Counted from the stretch's first letter, positions 16,450 through 25,011 are shown. The stretch is DNA of 64,000 nucleotides from Natronococcus sp. A-GB7 (GCF_029688865.1 NZ_JARUKV010000002.1:62001-126000), one strand, 5' to 3'. Program-made: numbers and translations. The notes: generated by a model not told the origin, from the sequence alone.

Positions 16450-17936
16450 CCGCGGACAGCCTCCGGCAATACCTCCAGACGCTGGAGACGAGGGGAGAGA
16501 TCCACCGGATCTCCGAGCCCGTCTCCTGGAACCTCGAGGCAAGCGCCGTTACGATGCTCGCGAACACGGAGGATAGCCGGATCCCGCTGTTCGAGGACGT
16601 CGACGGCGCCCGACTCGTCGGGGATCCGTACCGGGGCAGCCAGCGGCGGCCGTGGGATCGGATCGCGCTCGGACTGGGACTGCCGCCGGATCTCTCCTAC
16701 GAGGAGTACTACGAGGCAGTGATCGAACGGTTGAACGACCCGAAGTCGCCGACGACCGTCGAGGCCGACGATGCACCGTGCAAGGACGTCGTCGAGACCG
16801 GCGACGACGTGGATCTACTGGACTTTCCCTGGCCGTACATCCACGCGGGCGACGGCGGACGCTACTCGAACCTCCACACGCTGATCGCACCCGATATCGA
16901 CTCCGAGTGGGTCGACTGGTCGTACCACCGATCGATGATTCACGACGACGAGACGGCGAGCGTGCTGTTACTCGCCGGCGAGCAGACGCCGAACCTCTAC
17001 TACTACAAGTACGAACGGCGCGACGAGCCGATGCCGGTCGCGATCGCCGTCGGCGCCGAGCCCGCCGTACAGTACACCTCCGTCATGTGGATCCCGACCG
17101 GACGGGACGAGGCAGAGTTCGCGGGCGGGCTGAAAGGGGAGCCGATCGAACTCGTCGAGTGCGAAACGAACGATCTGCGGGTTCCGGCGACGGCCGAACT
17201 CGTCATCGAGGGTGAGATCGTCCCGAACGAGCGCCGCGACGAGGGGCCGTTCGGCGACTACTTCGGCTACGTCCACGGCCCGCGGCGGTCGATGCCGCTC
17301 TTGCGAGTGACGGGGATCACTCATCAGCAGGATCCGATCATCCCCTTCTGCGTCGAGGGAACCGGCGTCGGCTACTCCGAAAACTCGACCAGCTCCATGG
17401 AGGCCGGTTGTGTCGGTCCGGACGCGACGCTCGGCCTTCGCACCGCCGGGTTCGACGTCGAGTGCTGTGCACCTTGGAAGTCGACCCCGCGGACGGTATA
17501 CACGATCGCGACACCGTCGGACGAAAACGGCTACCTCCACGAGCTTGCGAACTTCATCTTTACTACCTGGGGAATGCTCCACGTCGACTTCTTCATCTTC
17601 GTCGACGCCGACGTCGATCCGCTCGACCAACGCCAGGTGCTCGAGGCGCTCACACTGCACGCGGATCCGGACGAAGACTTCCACCAGTTCGGGGTCGAAA
17701 CGATGCCGAAGGTGCCGCTGAACATCTACCAGACGCCGACCGAGAAGGGAGACGTCCAGACGGGAACGTCGAAAGCGAAGACGGCGAAAGCCTACATCGA
17801 CGCAACCAGCGACGGTAGCGCGACGCGAGATTCCGCCGATACCGAGCTCGAGTACCGTGCTCAGGAGATCCTCGAATCCGCAGGGGTCGACTCCGAGAAG
17901 CTCCCGTTCGTCGATCCCGGGGAGGGAGAGCGATGA
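16446..17936 (+). CDS. UbiD-family prenylated-FMN decarboxylase
   Basis: 496 residues. UbiD enzymes reversibly (de)carboxylate aromatic or alpha,beta-unsaturated acids using prenylated FMN made by UbiX. Seen here: the cofactor-side segment DWSYHRSMIHDDET with Arg162, and the catalytic acidic pair in RRDEGPFGDYFGYVHG (Glu266 and Asp271, the second acid being Asp as in E. coli UbiD). Length and the C-terminal segment MPKVPLNIYQTPTEKGDVQTGTSKAK are normal. ATGA overlaps on both sides tie it to the hypothetical gene upstream and the UbiD-like gene downstream. No UbiX is in the window. The substrate is unknown; an aromatic acid is likely from context. Confidence 0.88.
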   Translation: MTADSLRQYLQTLETRGEIHRISEPVSWNLEASAVTMLANTEDSRIPLFEDVDGARLVGDPYRGSQRRPWDRIALGLGLPPDLSYEEYYEAVIERLNDPKSPTTVEADDAPCKDVVETGDDVDLLDFPWPYIHAGDGGRYSNLHTLIAPDIDSEWVDWSYHRSMIHDDETASVLLLAGEQTPNLYYYKYERRDEPMPVAIAVGAEPAVQYTSVMWIPTGRDEAEFAGGLKGEPIELVECETNDLRVPATAELVIEGEIVPNERRDEGPFGDYFGYVHGPRRSMPLLRVTGITHQQDPIIPFCVEGTGVGYSENSTSSMEAGCVGPDATLGLRTAGFDVECCAPWKSTPRTVYTIATPSDENGYLHELANFIFTTWGMLHVDFFIFVDADVDPLDQRQVLEALTLHADPDEDFHQFGVETMPKVPLNIYQTPTEKGDVQTGTSKAKTAKAYIDATSDGSATRDSADTELEYRAQEILESAGVDSEKLPFVDPGEGER

Positions 17937-19339
17937 CGACCCTCGACGGGCAACTCGAGAACCTCCGAGAGACCGACGACCTAGTCTCGGTTGCCCAGCG
18001 GGTCCACTGGGACGCGACGGCCGCGTCGGTCGCCGCCGAAGCGACGCGACACAACTGTCCGGCGACCGTATTCGAGAACACGCCCGGCGAGGTACGACTC
18101 GCGAGCGGGGTCTTCGGCGGACCCGACCAGTTCACGAGCCTCGACCGACAGCCCTGGCAGCGAACCGCACAGGCACTCGGGTTCGATTCGGACTGTTCGT
18201 ACGAGACGATGATCGAACGGCTAGCTCGGCGAACGACCGATTCGGTCGACGATTCGTCGGACAGAGAGCCGGACGCGACATCTCTCGAGGACGTCGATCT
18301 CTACGGGTTGGGGTTGCCGACGACCGACGACGGCGAGCCGCTGATCGACCTCGGAATCCTGGTCGCAACGCGGGACGGCGCTACGACCTGGACGCCGATT
18401 CGGGGAGTCGCACAACGAAGCACGACGCTCCGGCTGACGATTCCGGAGGCGGCAGCCGACTGGATCGGACCACAAACCGACGCAAGCATCGTGCTCGGCG
18501 TCGGGGCCGCACCGCTCGTGGCGGCCATTCAAGGGTGGACACAAGACCGAATTACTCCCGACGTTCCCGGTCTGGCTTCGGGAATCAGCGACGTCTCGAT
18601 GGCGACCGTCGACTCCCGAGTCGTGCCGTCGGCTGCGGACGTCCGAATCGACGGTGAAATAACGATCGATCGAACGGCTCCCGATCCGAACGGATCGAAA
18701 TCGGCGTGGGAACGGACCTGCGAGACGACTGTAGTGGACGTACACGTCGATCGGATCGCGACTCGCGAGGACCCGGTCGTCGCGTTTACACCCCTCGGAG
18801 AACCCCTGACCGACGACCTCCATCTCGTGAGTCTCGTCGAGGCCGCACAGCTGTTCCGGCGCGTCAACGGCTACTGGGGCGTCTCGCCCGTCGAGTGGAT
18901 CCGCCTTCCCGTCGAGGCACGTCTCGGCCTCTGTCTCGTCTCGAGCGAGATCCTCTATGCGGGATTCGAGTGGCAGCTCGCGAACACGCTGTTTTCGTTC
19001 TCGAAGCTGTTCGACAAGGTGTTGGTTCTGGACGAGAACGCCGACCCAACGAACCTCGCCCGGTCGATCGACGACATGTGGGTGAAGGCCCACCCCGGAA
19101 ACGACTGGATCTTTAGCGAGCCGAACGCGCCGAGCGCGACCGCGCCACGGTACCGACAGGACGGCGAGACCGGTTCCAGACTCTACATCAACGCGACGTG
19201 GGACCCTCACTGGGACGAGGAGTACATCGCACCGCAGGTCACGTTCGAGACGTCGTTCTCGGAGAACGTCAAGGAGGCCCTCGAGGAGCGATGGGAAGAG
19301 TTAGGGCTCGACGAACTCGTCGGATCAAACAACCGATGA
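17933..19339 (+). CDS. UbiD-like protein lacking the catalytic acidic pair
   Basis: 468 residues, collinear with UbiD over most of its length: N-terminal LENLRETDDLVSVAQRVHWD, a region TTWTPIRGVAQR matching the Arg-containing cofactor segment, and C-terminal FSFSKLFDKVLVLDENADP. Where UbiD has EGPFG(D/E) this protein has TAPDPNGSKSAWE (residues about 248-260), so the catalytic glutamates are gone. It is well preserved otherwise, with no stop or frameshift, and is coupled by ATGA to both neighbours. I infer a non-catalytic partner or regulatory subunit of the upstream UbiD rather than a decaying copy. Confidence 0.8.
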   Translation: MTTLDGQLENLRETDDLVSVAQRVHWDATAASVAAEATRHNCPATVFENTPGEVRLASGVFGGPDQFTSLDRQPWQRTAQALGFDSDCSYETMIERLARRTTDSVDDSSDREPDATSLEDVDLYGLGLPTTDDGEPLIDLGILVATRDGATTWTPIRGVAQRSTTLRLTIPEAAADWIGPQTDASIVLGVGAAPLVAAIQGWTQDRITPDVPGLASGISDVSMATVDSRVVPSAADVRIDGEITIDRTAPDPNGSKSAWERTCETTVVDVHVDRIATREDPVVAFTPLGEPLTDDLHLVSLVEAAQLFRRVNGYWGVSPVEWIRLPVEARLGLCLVSSEILYAGFEWQLANTLFSFSKLFDKVLVLDENADPTNLARSIDDMWVKAHPGNDWIFSEPNAPSATAPRYRQDGETGSRLYINATWDPHWDEEYIAPQVTFETSFSENVKEALEERWEELGLDELVGSNNR

Positions 19340-20292
19340 CAGCAATCGTTCGCATTCCGATCGGCGGCGGAACGCCTGAAGGAACGAACAGCGCGTATCT
19401 CCTGCCCGATCGGGGCGTCCTCGTCGATCCCGGCCCGCCCTCCGAGCGAGCGTGGGACGATCTCCGGGAGGGAATTAGCGCGCACGCGACCCTCGAGGAC
19501 CTCGAGCACGTTCTCGTCACGCACTGGCACATCGATCACGCCGGGCTGGCCCACCGGCTCGCGGATCGGGCCGGGGCGTCGATTCATATCCACCGATCGG
19601 ACGCACCCCTGGTCGGTGACTACGCTGACGCGCGAACCAGCCGGCTCCGCCGGGACGAACGAACCCTCGAGCGATGGGGCGTTCCGAAGTCGGTTCGCGA
19701 GTCGGTGATCGATCGCGACGAGCCGTCCCCGCTTCCCGACGCGGCGCCGGTGAACCGACCCGACGACGGCGACGTCGTCGCTGGCGTCGAGTTCGTCCAC
19801 ACGCCGGGCCATACGAAGGGACACGCGTCCTTGCGGATCGACGGGACAATCCTCCTCGGCGATCTACTGTTGCCCACGTACACGCCGAACGTCGGCGGGA
19901 GCGACACGCGGCTCGACGACCCCCTCGGTGCGTATCTCTCCTCGCTCGAGCGTGTCGCGACCCACGAGGACGGGGAGCCGGGTCACGGAACGACGATGTC
20001 GATCGAGGAGAGCATCGAGGAGGTGCGGCGACACCATCGTAATCGGGCGGCGGAGTCCCTCCAAGCGCTCGTCGCGACAGACGAAGTATCGGCGACGCCG
20101 TGGACGGTCGCCCGTCGGCTGTTCGGCGAGATGGAGGGCGTTCACGCGAAGTTCGGCGCGGGCGAGGCGGCCGCACATCTGGTCCGCCTCGCCGAACTGG
20201 GAGTCGTCGAGCTGAGTACGGACGACGAGGGACGGATTCGGTTCCGACCCGCTGTCGACGCGTATCCGTCCGAGCTGTCGCTCGCGCCGTAA
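19336..20292 (+). CDS. MBL-fold metallo-hydrolase
   Basis: 318 residues. The metallo-beta-lactamase signature is THWHIDHAG (H-x-H-x-D-H), followed by FVHTPGHTKGHASL with the next His ligand and LLGDLLLP with the bridging Asp. The C-terminal 90 residues (TPWTVARRLFGEMEGVHAKFGAGEAAAHLVRLAELGVVEL) form a winged-helix-like domain, as in LACTB2-type hydrolases. Last gene of the UbiD operon, coupled by ATGA. It may hydrolyse a thioester or lactone intermediate of the same pathway; substrate unknown. Confidence 0.87.
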   Translation: MTAIVRIPIGGGTPEGTNSAYLLPDRGVLVDPGPPSERAWDDLREGISAHATLEDLEHVLVTHWHIDHAGLAHRLADRAGASIHIHRSDAPLVGDYADARTSRLRRDERTLERWGVPKSVRESVIDRDEPSPLPDAAPVNRPDDGDVVAGVEFVHTPGHTKGHASLRIDGTILLGDLLLPTYTPNVGGSDTRLDDPLGAYLSSLERVATHEDGEPGHGTTMSIEESIEEVRRHHRNRAAESLQALVATDEVSATPWTVARRLFGEMEGVHAKFGAGEAAAHLVRLAELGVVELSTDDEGRIRFRPAVDAYPSELSLAP

Positions 20293-20426
20293 CCATCCGG
20301 CGACATCGCTCGTTCTCGGAAACCGTCCGCAAAAAACCGCTACCGATGAGCTATGGGAGGGGTACTCGACAGCCTCGCAACGGCCGTCTCGATCCGCGCC
20401 ACGGTAGTCCCAGTCTCGAGGGTTCC

Positions 20427-21266
20427 TTACTCGTCGCCGGGCTCCTTGTCGCCGAGTTCGACGCCGAGGAAGTCCGGTTCGCGGTCGTTGAGGAAGGCGT
20501 CGACACCCTCCTCGGCGACGTCCGAACCGAGCAGGCGGTTCTGCAGTTCGCGCTCGTGAGCGAGCGCGTCCGAGAGCGGCATCTCGAGGCCCTCGTTGAC
20601 GGCCAGCTTGTTGTTGCCGACCGCGACGCTCGGCTTTTGGACGATCTCCGCGGCGAACTCCGTGGCCTTCTCCTCGACCTCCTCGGGCGGGTGGATCTCG
20701 TCGAAGATGCCGCGACCGGTCGCCTCCTGGGGCGTGAGCGTGTCGCCGGTGATCATCATGCGAAGCGCCTCCGAGCGGTCGATGTAGCGCGGAAGCAGCT
20801 GCGTGCCGGCCTCGCCCGCGATCATGCCCAGGTGGATCTCGGGCATACCGACGTTGTAGCTCTCGTCGTCGCCGACGTACCGGAAGTCACAGGCGAGTGC
20901 GAGCTCGAGGCCGCCACCCATGCAGTGGCCGTTGACGACGGCGATGAAGATGGTGTCGGTCGTCCGCATCTTCATGATGATCTCCTTGCTCGTCTGGCTC
21001 GCGTAGCCGACCTGCCGGCCCGACTTGTCCTGAAGCTCCTGGATGTCGAATCCGGTCGAGAAGAACTTCTCGTTCGAACTCCCGAAGATGACGGCGCGGA
21101 CGCCCTCGTCGAAGCGGACTGCTTCGACCGCGCGCTGAAGATCTAGCAGGACTTCGATGTCGTGTGCGTTTGCTGGCGGGCGGTCGAGACGCAGTTCGCC
21201 GATGTGGTCGTTGACCTCCGTCGTGAAGTACTCCAAGTCCAACTCGTCGAACGCTTTGAGTTCCAT
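20427..21266 (-). CDS. Enoyl-CoA hydratase (PaaF-like)
   Basis: 279 residues from the ATG at 21266. Crotonase fold: the oxyanion-hole strand FFSTGFDIQEL, first catalytic Glu in NGHCMGGGLELALACD and second Glu in YNVGMPEIHLGMI, so true hydratase chemistry is expected. It ends DREPDFLG like many beta-oxidation crotonases. It follows the paaA-D-B-C-zinc-ribbon cluster on the same strand after a 117-base gap and has its own TATA, so a PaaF-like role in phenylacetate beta-oxidation is plausible. Confidence 0.82.
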   Translation of the reverse strand: MELKAFDELDLEYFTTEVNDHIGELRLDRPPANAHDIEVLLDLQRAVEAVRFDEGVRAVIFGSSNEKFFSTGFDIQELQDKSGRQVGYASQTSKEIIMKMRTTDTIFIAVVNGHCMGGGLELALACDFRYVGDDESYNVGMPEIHLGMIAGEAGTQLLPRYIDRSEALRMMITGDTLTPQEATGRGIFDEIHPPEEVEEKATEFAAEIVQKPSVAVGNNKLAVNEGLEMPLSDALAHERELQNRLLGSDVAEEGVDAFLNDREPDFLGVELGDKEPGDE

Positions 21267-21288
21267 ACAGTGTCCCAATCACGCCCAC

Positions 21289-21298
21289 TATATATTAA
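21289..21298 (-). promoter_or_regulatory. TATA box of the PaaF-like gene
   Basis: On the minus strand TTAATATATA, centred about 27 bases before the ATG at 21266. This spacing predicts transcription starting at or next to the start codon, a leaderless mRNA. Confidence 0.6.
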
Positions 21299-21382
21299 TG
21301 TTTGGTTTTGTCCACTAATACGCAAAATATTTCGACATAATTCCATCTAAGCAGGGGAAAGCGACCACTCGGATCCGATTAT

Positions 21383-21562
21383 CTATCTTCCGGTGTCCGG
21401 ATTTTCACCGTCGTACTTGATGCGTTCGAACACGGTGTTGCAGTCGTTGCAGTAGTACTGGGTCTTCGAGATCTCGCTCCCGAACGCCGACTCCCGTTCC
21501 GTGTCGGTCGACTCACAGAACGGACACGACACCTGTGGCTCCGAAGCGTGGTCGGCCATCAT
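21383..21562 (-). CDS. Stand-alone zinc-ribbon part of PaaD
   Basis: 59 residues, MMADHASEPQVSCPFCESTD onward, with CPFC and CNDC pairs (YYCNDCNTVFERIKYDG). This matches the C-terminal zinc ribbon that ends bacterial PaaD, including the conserved SAFGS-x-x-SKTQYYC stretch. Here the DUF59 half of PaaD is a separate gene (22528-22923), so paaD is split and its parts flank paaB and paaC. Start and paaC stop overlap as TGATG. It probably helps assemble or stabilise the diiron epoxidase. Confidence 0.85.
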   Translation of the reverse strand: MMADHASEPQVSCPFCESTDTERESAFGSEISKTQYYCNDCNTVFERIKYDGENPDTGR

Positions 21563-22326
21563 CAGCTCAGAGCGAACTCCGCGTTGCGCTCACCGCGGAG
21601 CTGTTCGACGTCGTCCGCCGCGATCGCGTCCGCTCCGGTTCGACGCCGAGTCTCGTTCCAGTCGCCGAGTGCGGGGCCGTCCCAGTCGACGTCCTCGAGC
21701 GAAACGGCCGTATCGGCGAACAGCTCACGGTAGTGGTCGGCGAACGATCTCCGGATTTCCGAGATCGGTCGATCCGTGAACCCGGCCTCGTACAGCGGAT
21801 CCTCGCTCTCGTCGTAGGCCGCCGGTCCGATGAACGCAAGCGCCTGCGGGAGCGTCCGTTCTAGCGTGGCCTGGACGGTCTCGGGATCCTCCTCTGCGAG
21901 CGTCTCGAGGCGGGCGTCGTGGTACTCGAGGTGGAAGTACTCGTCCTCGCCCATCTTCGTGATCAGTCCCTCGAGTTCGTCCCGATCGATCGCGTCGAGC
22001 AGGTACCACGCGGCCCGGTCCGCGGGCGCGACCGAAGCGACGTACTCGGTCCAGTCGCCCTCGATCCGATCGAGGCAGGCGGCGTTAGCGAACTCGTCGG
22101 GATCGCGCTGGCCCTTGGTCCACTCGAGATCCCGCCCCTGCCCCTCGAGCTTGCTCGCGAGCTGTCGGACGTGGCCGATCTCCTCTTGAGCCGCGCTGGC
22201 GCCGCCGATGTCGTCCTCGAGCGAGGGCCCCGAGAGCGCCCACTGTGCGTACCGGTGTCCCAGGACGAGCTTGGTGTCCGTTATCGCTTGGACGTAGTCG
22301 ACTGCCGGCTCGGGCCAGTCACTCAC
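21562..22326 (-). CDS. paaC: Phenylacetyl-CoA epoxidase structural subunit PaaC
   Basis: 254 residues, helical ferritin-like. Segments VLGHRYAQWALSGPSLEDDIGGASAAQEEIGHVRQL and KMGEDEYFHLEYHDARLETLA are typical of PaaC. In bacteria PaaC pairs with PaaA as a structural subunit in the multicomponent monooxygenase that forms ring-1,2-epoxyphenylacetyl-CoA. Start overlaps the paaB end by 8 bases and the stop overlaps the zinc-ribbon gene, so translation is coupled through the cluster. Confidence 0.92.
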   Translation of the reverse strand: MSDWPEPAVDYVQAITDTKLVLGHRYAQWALSGPSLEDDIGGASAAQEEIGHVRQLASKLEGQGRDLEWTKGQRDPDEFANAACLDRIEGDWTEYVASVAPADRAAWYLLDAIDRDELEGLITKMGEDEYFHLEYHDARLETLAEEDPETVQATLERTLPQALAFIGPAAYDESEDPLYEAGFTDRPISEIRRSFADHYRELFADTAVSLEDVDWDGPALGDWNETRRRTGADAIAADDVEQLRGERNAEFALS

Positions 22327-22531
22327 CGGCGCTCACCCCGACGGTCGGTTTCGGGTCGTTGCTCACTCGCAGGTAGTCGTCCGCCCGGACGACCGCGAGC
22401 ATGTCCCAGTCTTCCTCGTCGAACGTGTTGTACGCGTACATTTTTGCCAGTTTATCGCTCTTTGCGGTGACGTTGCCGATGTGTTTGGTTTCGTCACCTT
22501 GGTTGATTCGTGCGAACACTTCGTACTTCAT
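22319..22531 (-). CDS. paaB: Phenylacetyl-CoA epoxidase subunit PaaB (short form)
   Basis: 70 residues: MKYEVFARINQGDETKHIGN, then KLAKMYAYNTFDEEDWDMLAVVRADDY. It matches the N-terminal three-quarters of bacterial PaaB (about 95 residues: YEVFVRGKQG..HVGS); the C-terminal tail is missing. PaaB bridges PaaAC heterodimers in the complex. The ATG overlaps the paaD stop (ATGA, 22528-22531). Confidence 0.9.
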   Translation of the reverse strand: MKYEVFARINQGDETKHIGNVTAKSDKLAKMYAYNTFDEEDWDMLAVVRADDYLRVSNDPKPTVGVSAGE

Positions 22532-22923
22532 AGGCTGATTCCTGCCTCGCGGATCTTGTTGCGAACCGATTCCGTGAGCATCTCCTTCGACCAGACGGGA
22601 TCCCAGACGACGTCGATCTCGACATCGTCGACGCCGTCGACGAGGGTGAGACAGCTCCGAACGTCGTTGTGGATCATGTCGTAGGCCGGACACCCCATAC
22701 AGGGGAACGACATCTCGACGGTAACGCGACCGTCGTCGTTGTCGACCCCGTAGATCATCGCTATCTCGACCAGACTCACCGGAATGTGCGGGTCCGGAAT
22801 CTCGTCGAGAACGTCCCACAGTTCCCGTTCGAACGGCGTCGCGTCGGCACGACGGCGTTCGACGAACTCGCTGGTCCGGGAGATATCGGTCGGTCCGCCA
22901 CCGTTTCGCTGTGCGCTGGACAT
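22528..22923 (-). CDS. paaD: PaaD DUF59 (MIP18-like) domain protein
   Basis: 131 residues. The DUF59 core is visible: LWDVLDEIPDPHIPVSLVEIAMIYGVDNDDGRVTVEMSFPCMGCPAYDMI, with the CMGCP motif of Fe-S/metal assembly proteins, then VEIDVVWDPVWSKEMLTESVR. It lacks the C-terminal zinc ribbon of bacterial PaaD, which is encoded separately at 21383-21562. PaaD is needed for maturation of the epoxidase. Lies 1 base after paaA and overlaps paaB. Confidence 0.9.
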   Translation of the reverse strand: MSSAQRNGGGPTDISRTSEFVERRRADATPFERELWDVLDEIPDPHIPVSLVEIAMIYGVDNDDGRVTVEMSFPCMGCPAYDMIHNDVRSCLTLVDGVDDVEIDVVWDPVWSKEMLTESVRNKIREAGISL

Positions 22924-22924
22924 G

Positions 22925-23845
22925 TTAGACCTCGACCTCGACGGTACCGGACTGGATCAGGTTGACGTACTTCTCGTTGGCCGGGCCGCGCGAGCGCCAG
23001 CGGTCCATCACGTCGGACCACGAGATCGACTCGTCGTAGCGCCACTCCTTGTTCTCCGCGTCGAACGCGATCGGCATGTCGTACTCGAGGACGTACTCGT
23101 CGGCGTCCGCGTCGTAGTGTGCCGGGACGTCGAGGTCCAGCTCGTTCATCAGCGGCAGGGTCCGCGAGAGCCAGTCCTGGCGGAGTTCGTCGTTGGACTT
23201 ACCCTTGATGCGGTACTCGAGCTGGTCGTCGTGTTTCTTCTTGTCGTCGGGCATCCCGAACCACTCGACGCCGATCGGGAACATCCAGTCGATCGCCTCC
23301 TGAAGCTGCTGTTTGGTCTTCTCGCTGTTGTTCGCGAGCCGGCGCATCCACGTCTCGCCGTGGCGAAGGTGGAACTGCTCTTCCTTGCTGACCTTCGTCA
23401 GCGCGCGCTTCCAGGGCGCGTAGGAGGTGTTCTCGTGGATGTCGCCCAGGAGAACGATCCCCGCGCGGTCGAAGATGCCGTGGGCCGTCACGAGCTCGGC
23501 GAAGTTATCGATATGCTGGTCGAACCCGTACGTGTTTCGGAACTCGTGGGGTTCGCGCTCGTAGATGAGCTCCTCGCGATCCTCTCCGAGGTCCTCGAGC
23601 AGCCGGTAGGCGATGTGTCCGTGGCCGAGTTCGTCCTGGATCACGCTGATACACGACGCGCGGGCGTCCAGCGACGGCGCGTTGAGCGACTGGTCGTAGT
23701 ACGCCGGCGCGCTCATCAGCTCGGTGTCGCCCGAGACCAGCAGGATCTGCTTGAGCGCCTTCTTGTAGCCGTCGGTCATCTCTTCGGTCGATTCGATCAT
23801 CCGCCCGTTCTGTAGTTCTTCCTTGAACTGCGCTTCTGAGGGCAT
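22925..23845 (-). CDS. paaA: Phenylacetyl-CoA epoxidase catalytic subunit PaaA
   Basis: 306 residues. Diiron ligands appear as ExxH pairs: DELGHGH (Glu72, His75) and KEEQFHLRHGE (Glu156, His159). PaaA inserts one oxygen into the aromatic ring of phenylacetyl-CoA. Length and the end VNLIQSGTVEVEV fit the family. First gene of a tight minus-strand operon paaA-paaD-paaB-paaC-zinc ribbon. Promoter with TATA at 23883-23890 and a GTATACGC element just upstream. Confidence 0.94.
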   Translation of the reverse strand: MPSEAQFKEELQNGRMIESTEEMTDGYKKALKQILLVSGDTELMSAPAYYDQSLNAPSLDARASCISVIQDELGHGHIAYRLLEDLGEDREELIYEREPHEFRNTYGFDQHIDNFAELVTAHGIFDRAGIVLLGDIHENTSYAPWKRALTKVSKEEQFHLRHGETWMRRLANNSEKTKQQLQEAIDWMFPIGVEWFGMPDDKKKHDDQLEYRIKGKSNDELRQDWLSRTLPLMNELDLDVPAHYDADADEYVLEYDMPIAFDAENKEWRYDESISWSDVMDRWRSRGPANEKYVNLIQSGTVEVEV

Positions 23846-23882
23846 AGTGGTAATCGTCCATCTACCCCTTCCTCGTCCAGGG

Positions 23883-23890
23883 TTATAATT
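23883..23890 (-). promoter_or_regulatory. TATA box of the paaA operon
   Basis: AATTATAA on the minus strand, predicting a start near 23860 and a leader of about 15 bases before paaA. A GTATACGC motif (23898-23905) lies directly upstream where the BRE and activator sites would be. Confidence 0.6.
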
Positions 23891-23897
23891 GTTTTCT

Positions 23898-23905
23898 GTA
23901 TACGC
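23898..23905. promoter_or_regulatory. GTATACGC operator-like element upstream of paaA
   Basis: The half-palindrome TGTATACGC occurs 8 bases beyond the paaA TATA and is followed by a degenerate second copy, GTGTATC. Another copy, CCGTATACGCC, is at 24008-24015 in the same divergent region. The same motif recurs at 25012-25034, 25170-25218 and 54968-54977. Confidence 0.5.
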
Positions 23906-24152
23906 TCAGTGTATCTATCGGCCGTTTCGCGGGGGTTTCGGCGTAGCGACTTCGCCTGTAGTCGACGGAGCGGCCCGCTGACGGTGGCTCTGGTTACCGG
24001 GTGGACCGTATACGCCTCTGAGCGGTGTTCGCAGCGACGCCTCGAACTGCACCCGTTCCGAGCGAAGCATCGTGTCCCGCGCGCCCCGACAGATAAGCTA
24101 TCCGACCGATACAACAGTGCCTTTTTTGGTAATCCGATCCAGATGGTAAGCT

Positions 24153-24650
24153 ATGACGTACGACGTCCGACAGGCGATCAGCGATGACGGCGAGGAGTTA
24201 CTAGAGCTATGGCACGGATTTACCGACCACCTCTCGGAGCACGACGACCGCTACCGACACAAGGAAAGCGCCGACGACCGGTGGCTCCAGTACTTCGAGA
24301 ATCAGCTCGTCGACTCGAAGTACGGGACGGTGTTCGTCGCCGAAGTGGAGGAGAGCGGCGAACTCGTCGGCGTCCTCGAGGCGCGGATCATGGGTAACCA
24401 CCCGATCTTCCGCCTGCAGGATCACGGCTACATCAACGGTCACTTCGTCAGAGAGGACCACCGTAGCGAGGGTGTCGGGACCGCGTTGCTCGAGGCCGTC
24501 CACGAGTGGTTCGACGAGTCCGATCGAGAGATCGACTTCTATCGCGTCGACGTGATCCAGGGCGACGATGACTCGGCCGGGTTCTACGAGTCCAACGAGT
24601 TCGAACCAGTCGAGCACGTTTTCGAAAAATCGATCGGATCGAACGGGTGA
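24153..24650 (+). CDS. GNAT-family N-acetyltransferase
   Basis: 165 residues. GNAT acetyl-CoA-binding motif A is VREDHRSEGVGTALLEAVHEWF (Q/R-x-x-G-x-G/A region) with a following beta strand IDFYRVDVIQGDDDSAGFYESNEFEPVEH. Substrate unknown. It diverges from the paaA operon and reads into the ferredoxin gene 4 bases later, so it is probably co-regulated with phenylacetate catabolism. Confidence 0.87.
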   Translation: MTYDVRQAISDDGEELLELWHGFTDHLSEHDDRYRHKESADDRWLQYFENQLVDSKYGTVFVAEVEESGELVGVLEARIMGNHPIFRLQDHGYINGHFVREDHRSEGVGTALLEAVHEWFDESDREIDFYRVDVIQGDDDSAGFYESNEFEPVEHVFEKSIGSNG

Positions 24651-24654
24651 CCCC

Positions 24655-24939
24655 ATGGTCGAAACCTACACAGTCGAGTTCGTCGACGAGGGGCGAACGC
24701 TCGAGATCCCGGAGAACCAGCCGATCCTGGAGGCGGCGGAGGAAGCGGGCCTCACACCGCCGTACCAGTGTCGGATGGGCGTCTGTGGCGTCTGCTGCGG
24801 GATGATCGTCGAGGACGGAGCGGTCGAACAGATGGAGGGAATGTTCCTCTCCGATAGCGAGAAAGAAGAGGGGTACGCTCTGACGTGTGTAGCGAAACCC
24901 CGGTCGGATCTTCGGATTCGAACCGACGAAAGCCCCTGA
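24655..24939 (+). CDS. Plant-type 2Fe-2S ferredoxin (PaaE-like electron donor)
   Basis: 94 residues. The cluster motif CRMGVCGVCCG (C-x4-C-x2-C) plus the distal Cys in YALTCVAKP ligates one 2Fe-2S cluster. In bacteria the epoxidase reductase PaaE is a flavin reductase fused to such a domain; here only the ferredoxin is present beside the paa genes, so the reductase must come from elsewhere. The start at 24655 lies 4 bases after the GNAT stop. Confidence 0.88.
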   Translation: MVETYTVEFVDEGRTLEIPENQPILEAAEEAGLTPPYQCRMGVCGVCCGMIVEDGAVEQMEGMFLSDSEKEEGYALTCVAKPRSDLRIRTDESP

Positions 24940-25011
24940 TCGAACGGGGTCGAACTGCGGTACGAATTTTTGTGTAACCCGATAGCTGAGGGACTCGGTC
25001 GTTCTCGGATA

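Larger units (their letters stand above)
23846..24152. other. Divergent paaA / acetyltransferase promoter region
   Basis: 307 bases without a gene. It contains the paaA TATA (23883-23890), GTATACGC copies at 23898-23905 and 24008-24015, and a T-rich element at 24121-24126 for the rightward gene. No RNA gene seen. Confidence 0.7.

Noticed and set aside
17933-19339. Second UbiD as a plain pseudogene
   Set aside because: The frame is intact, length is normal and it is translationally coupled on both sides; loss is confined to the active site.
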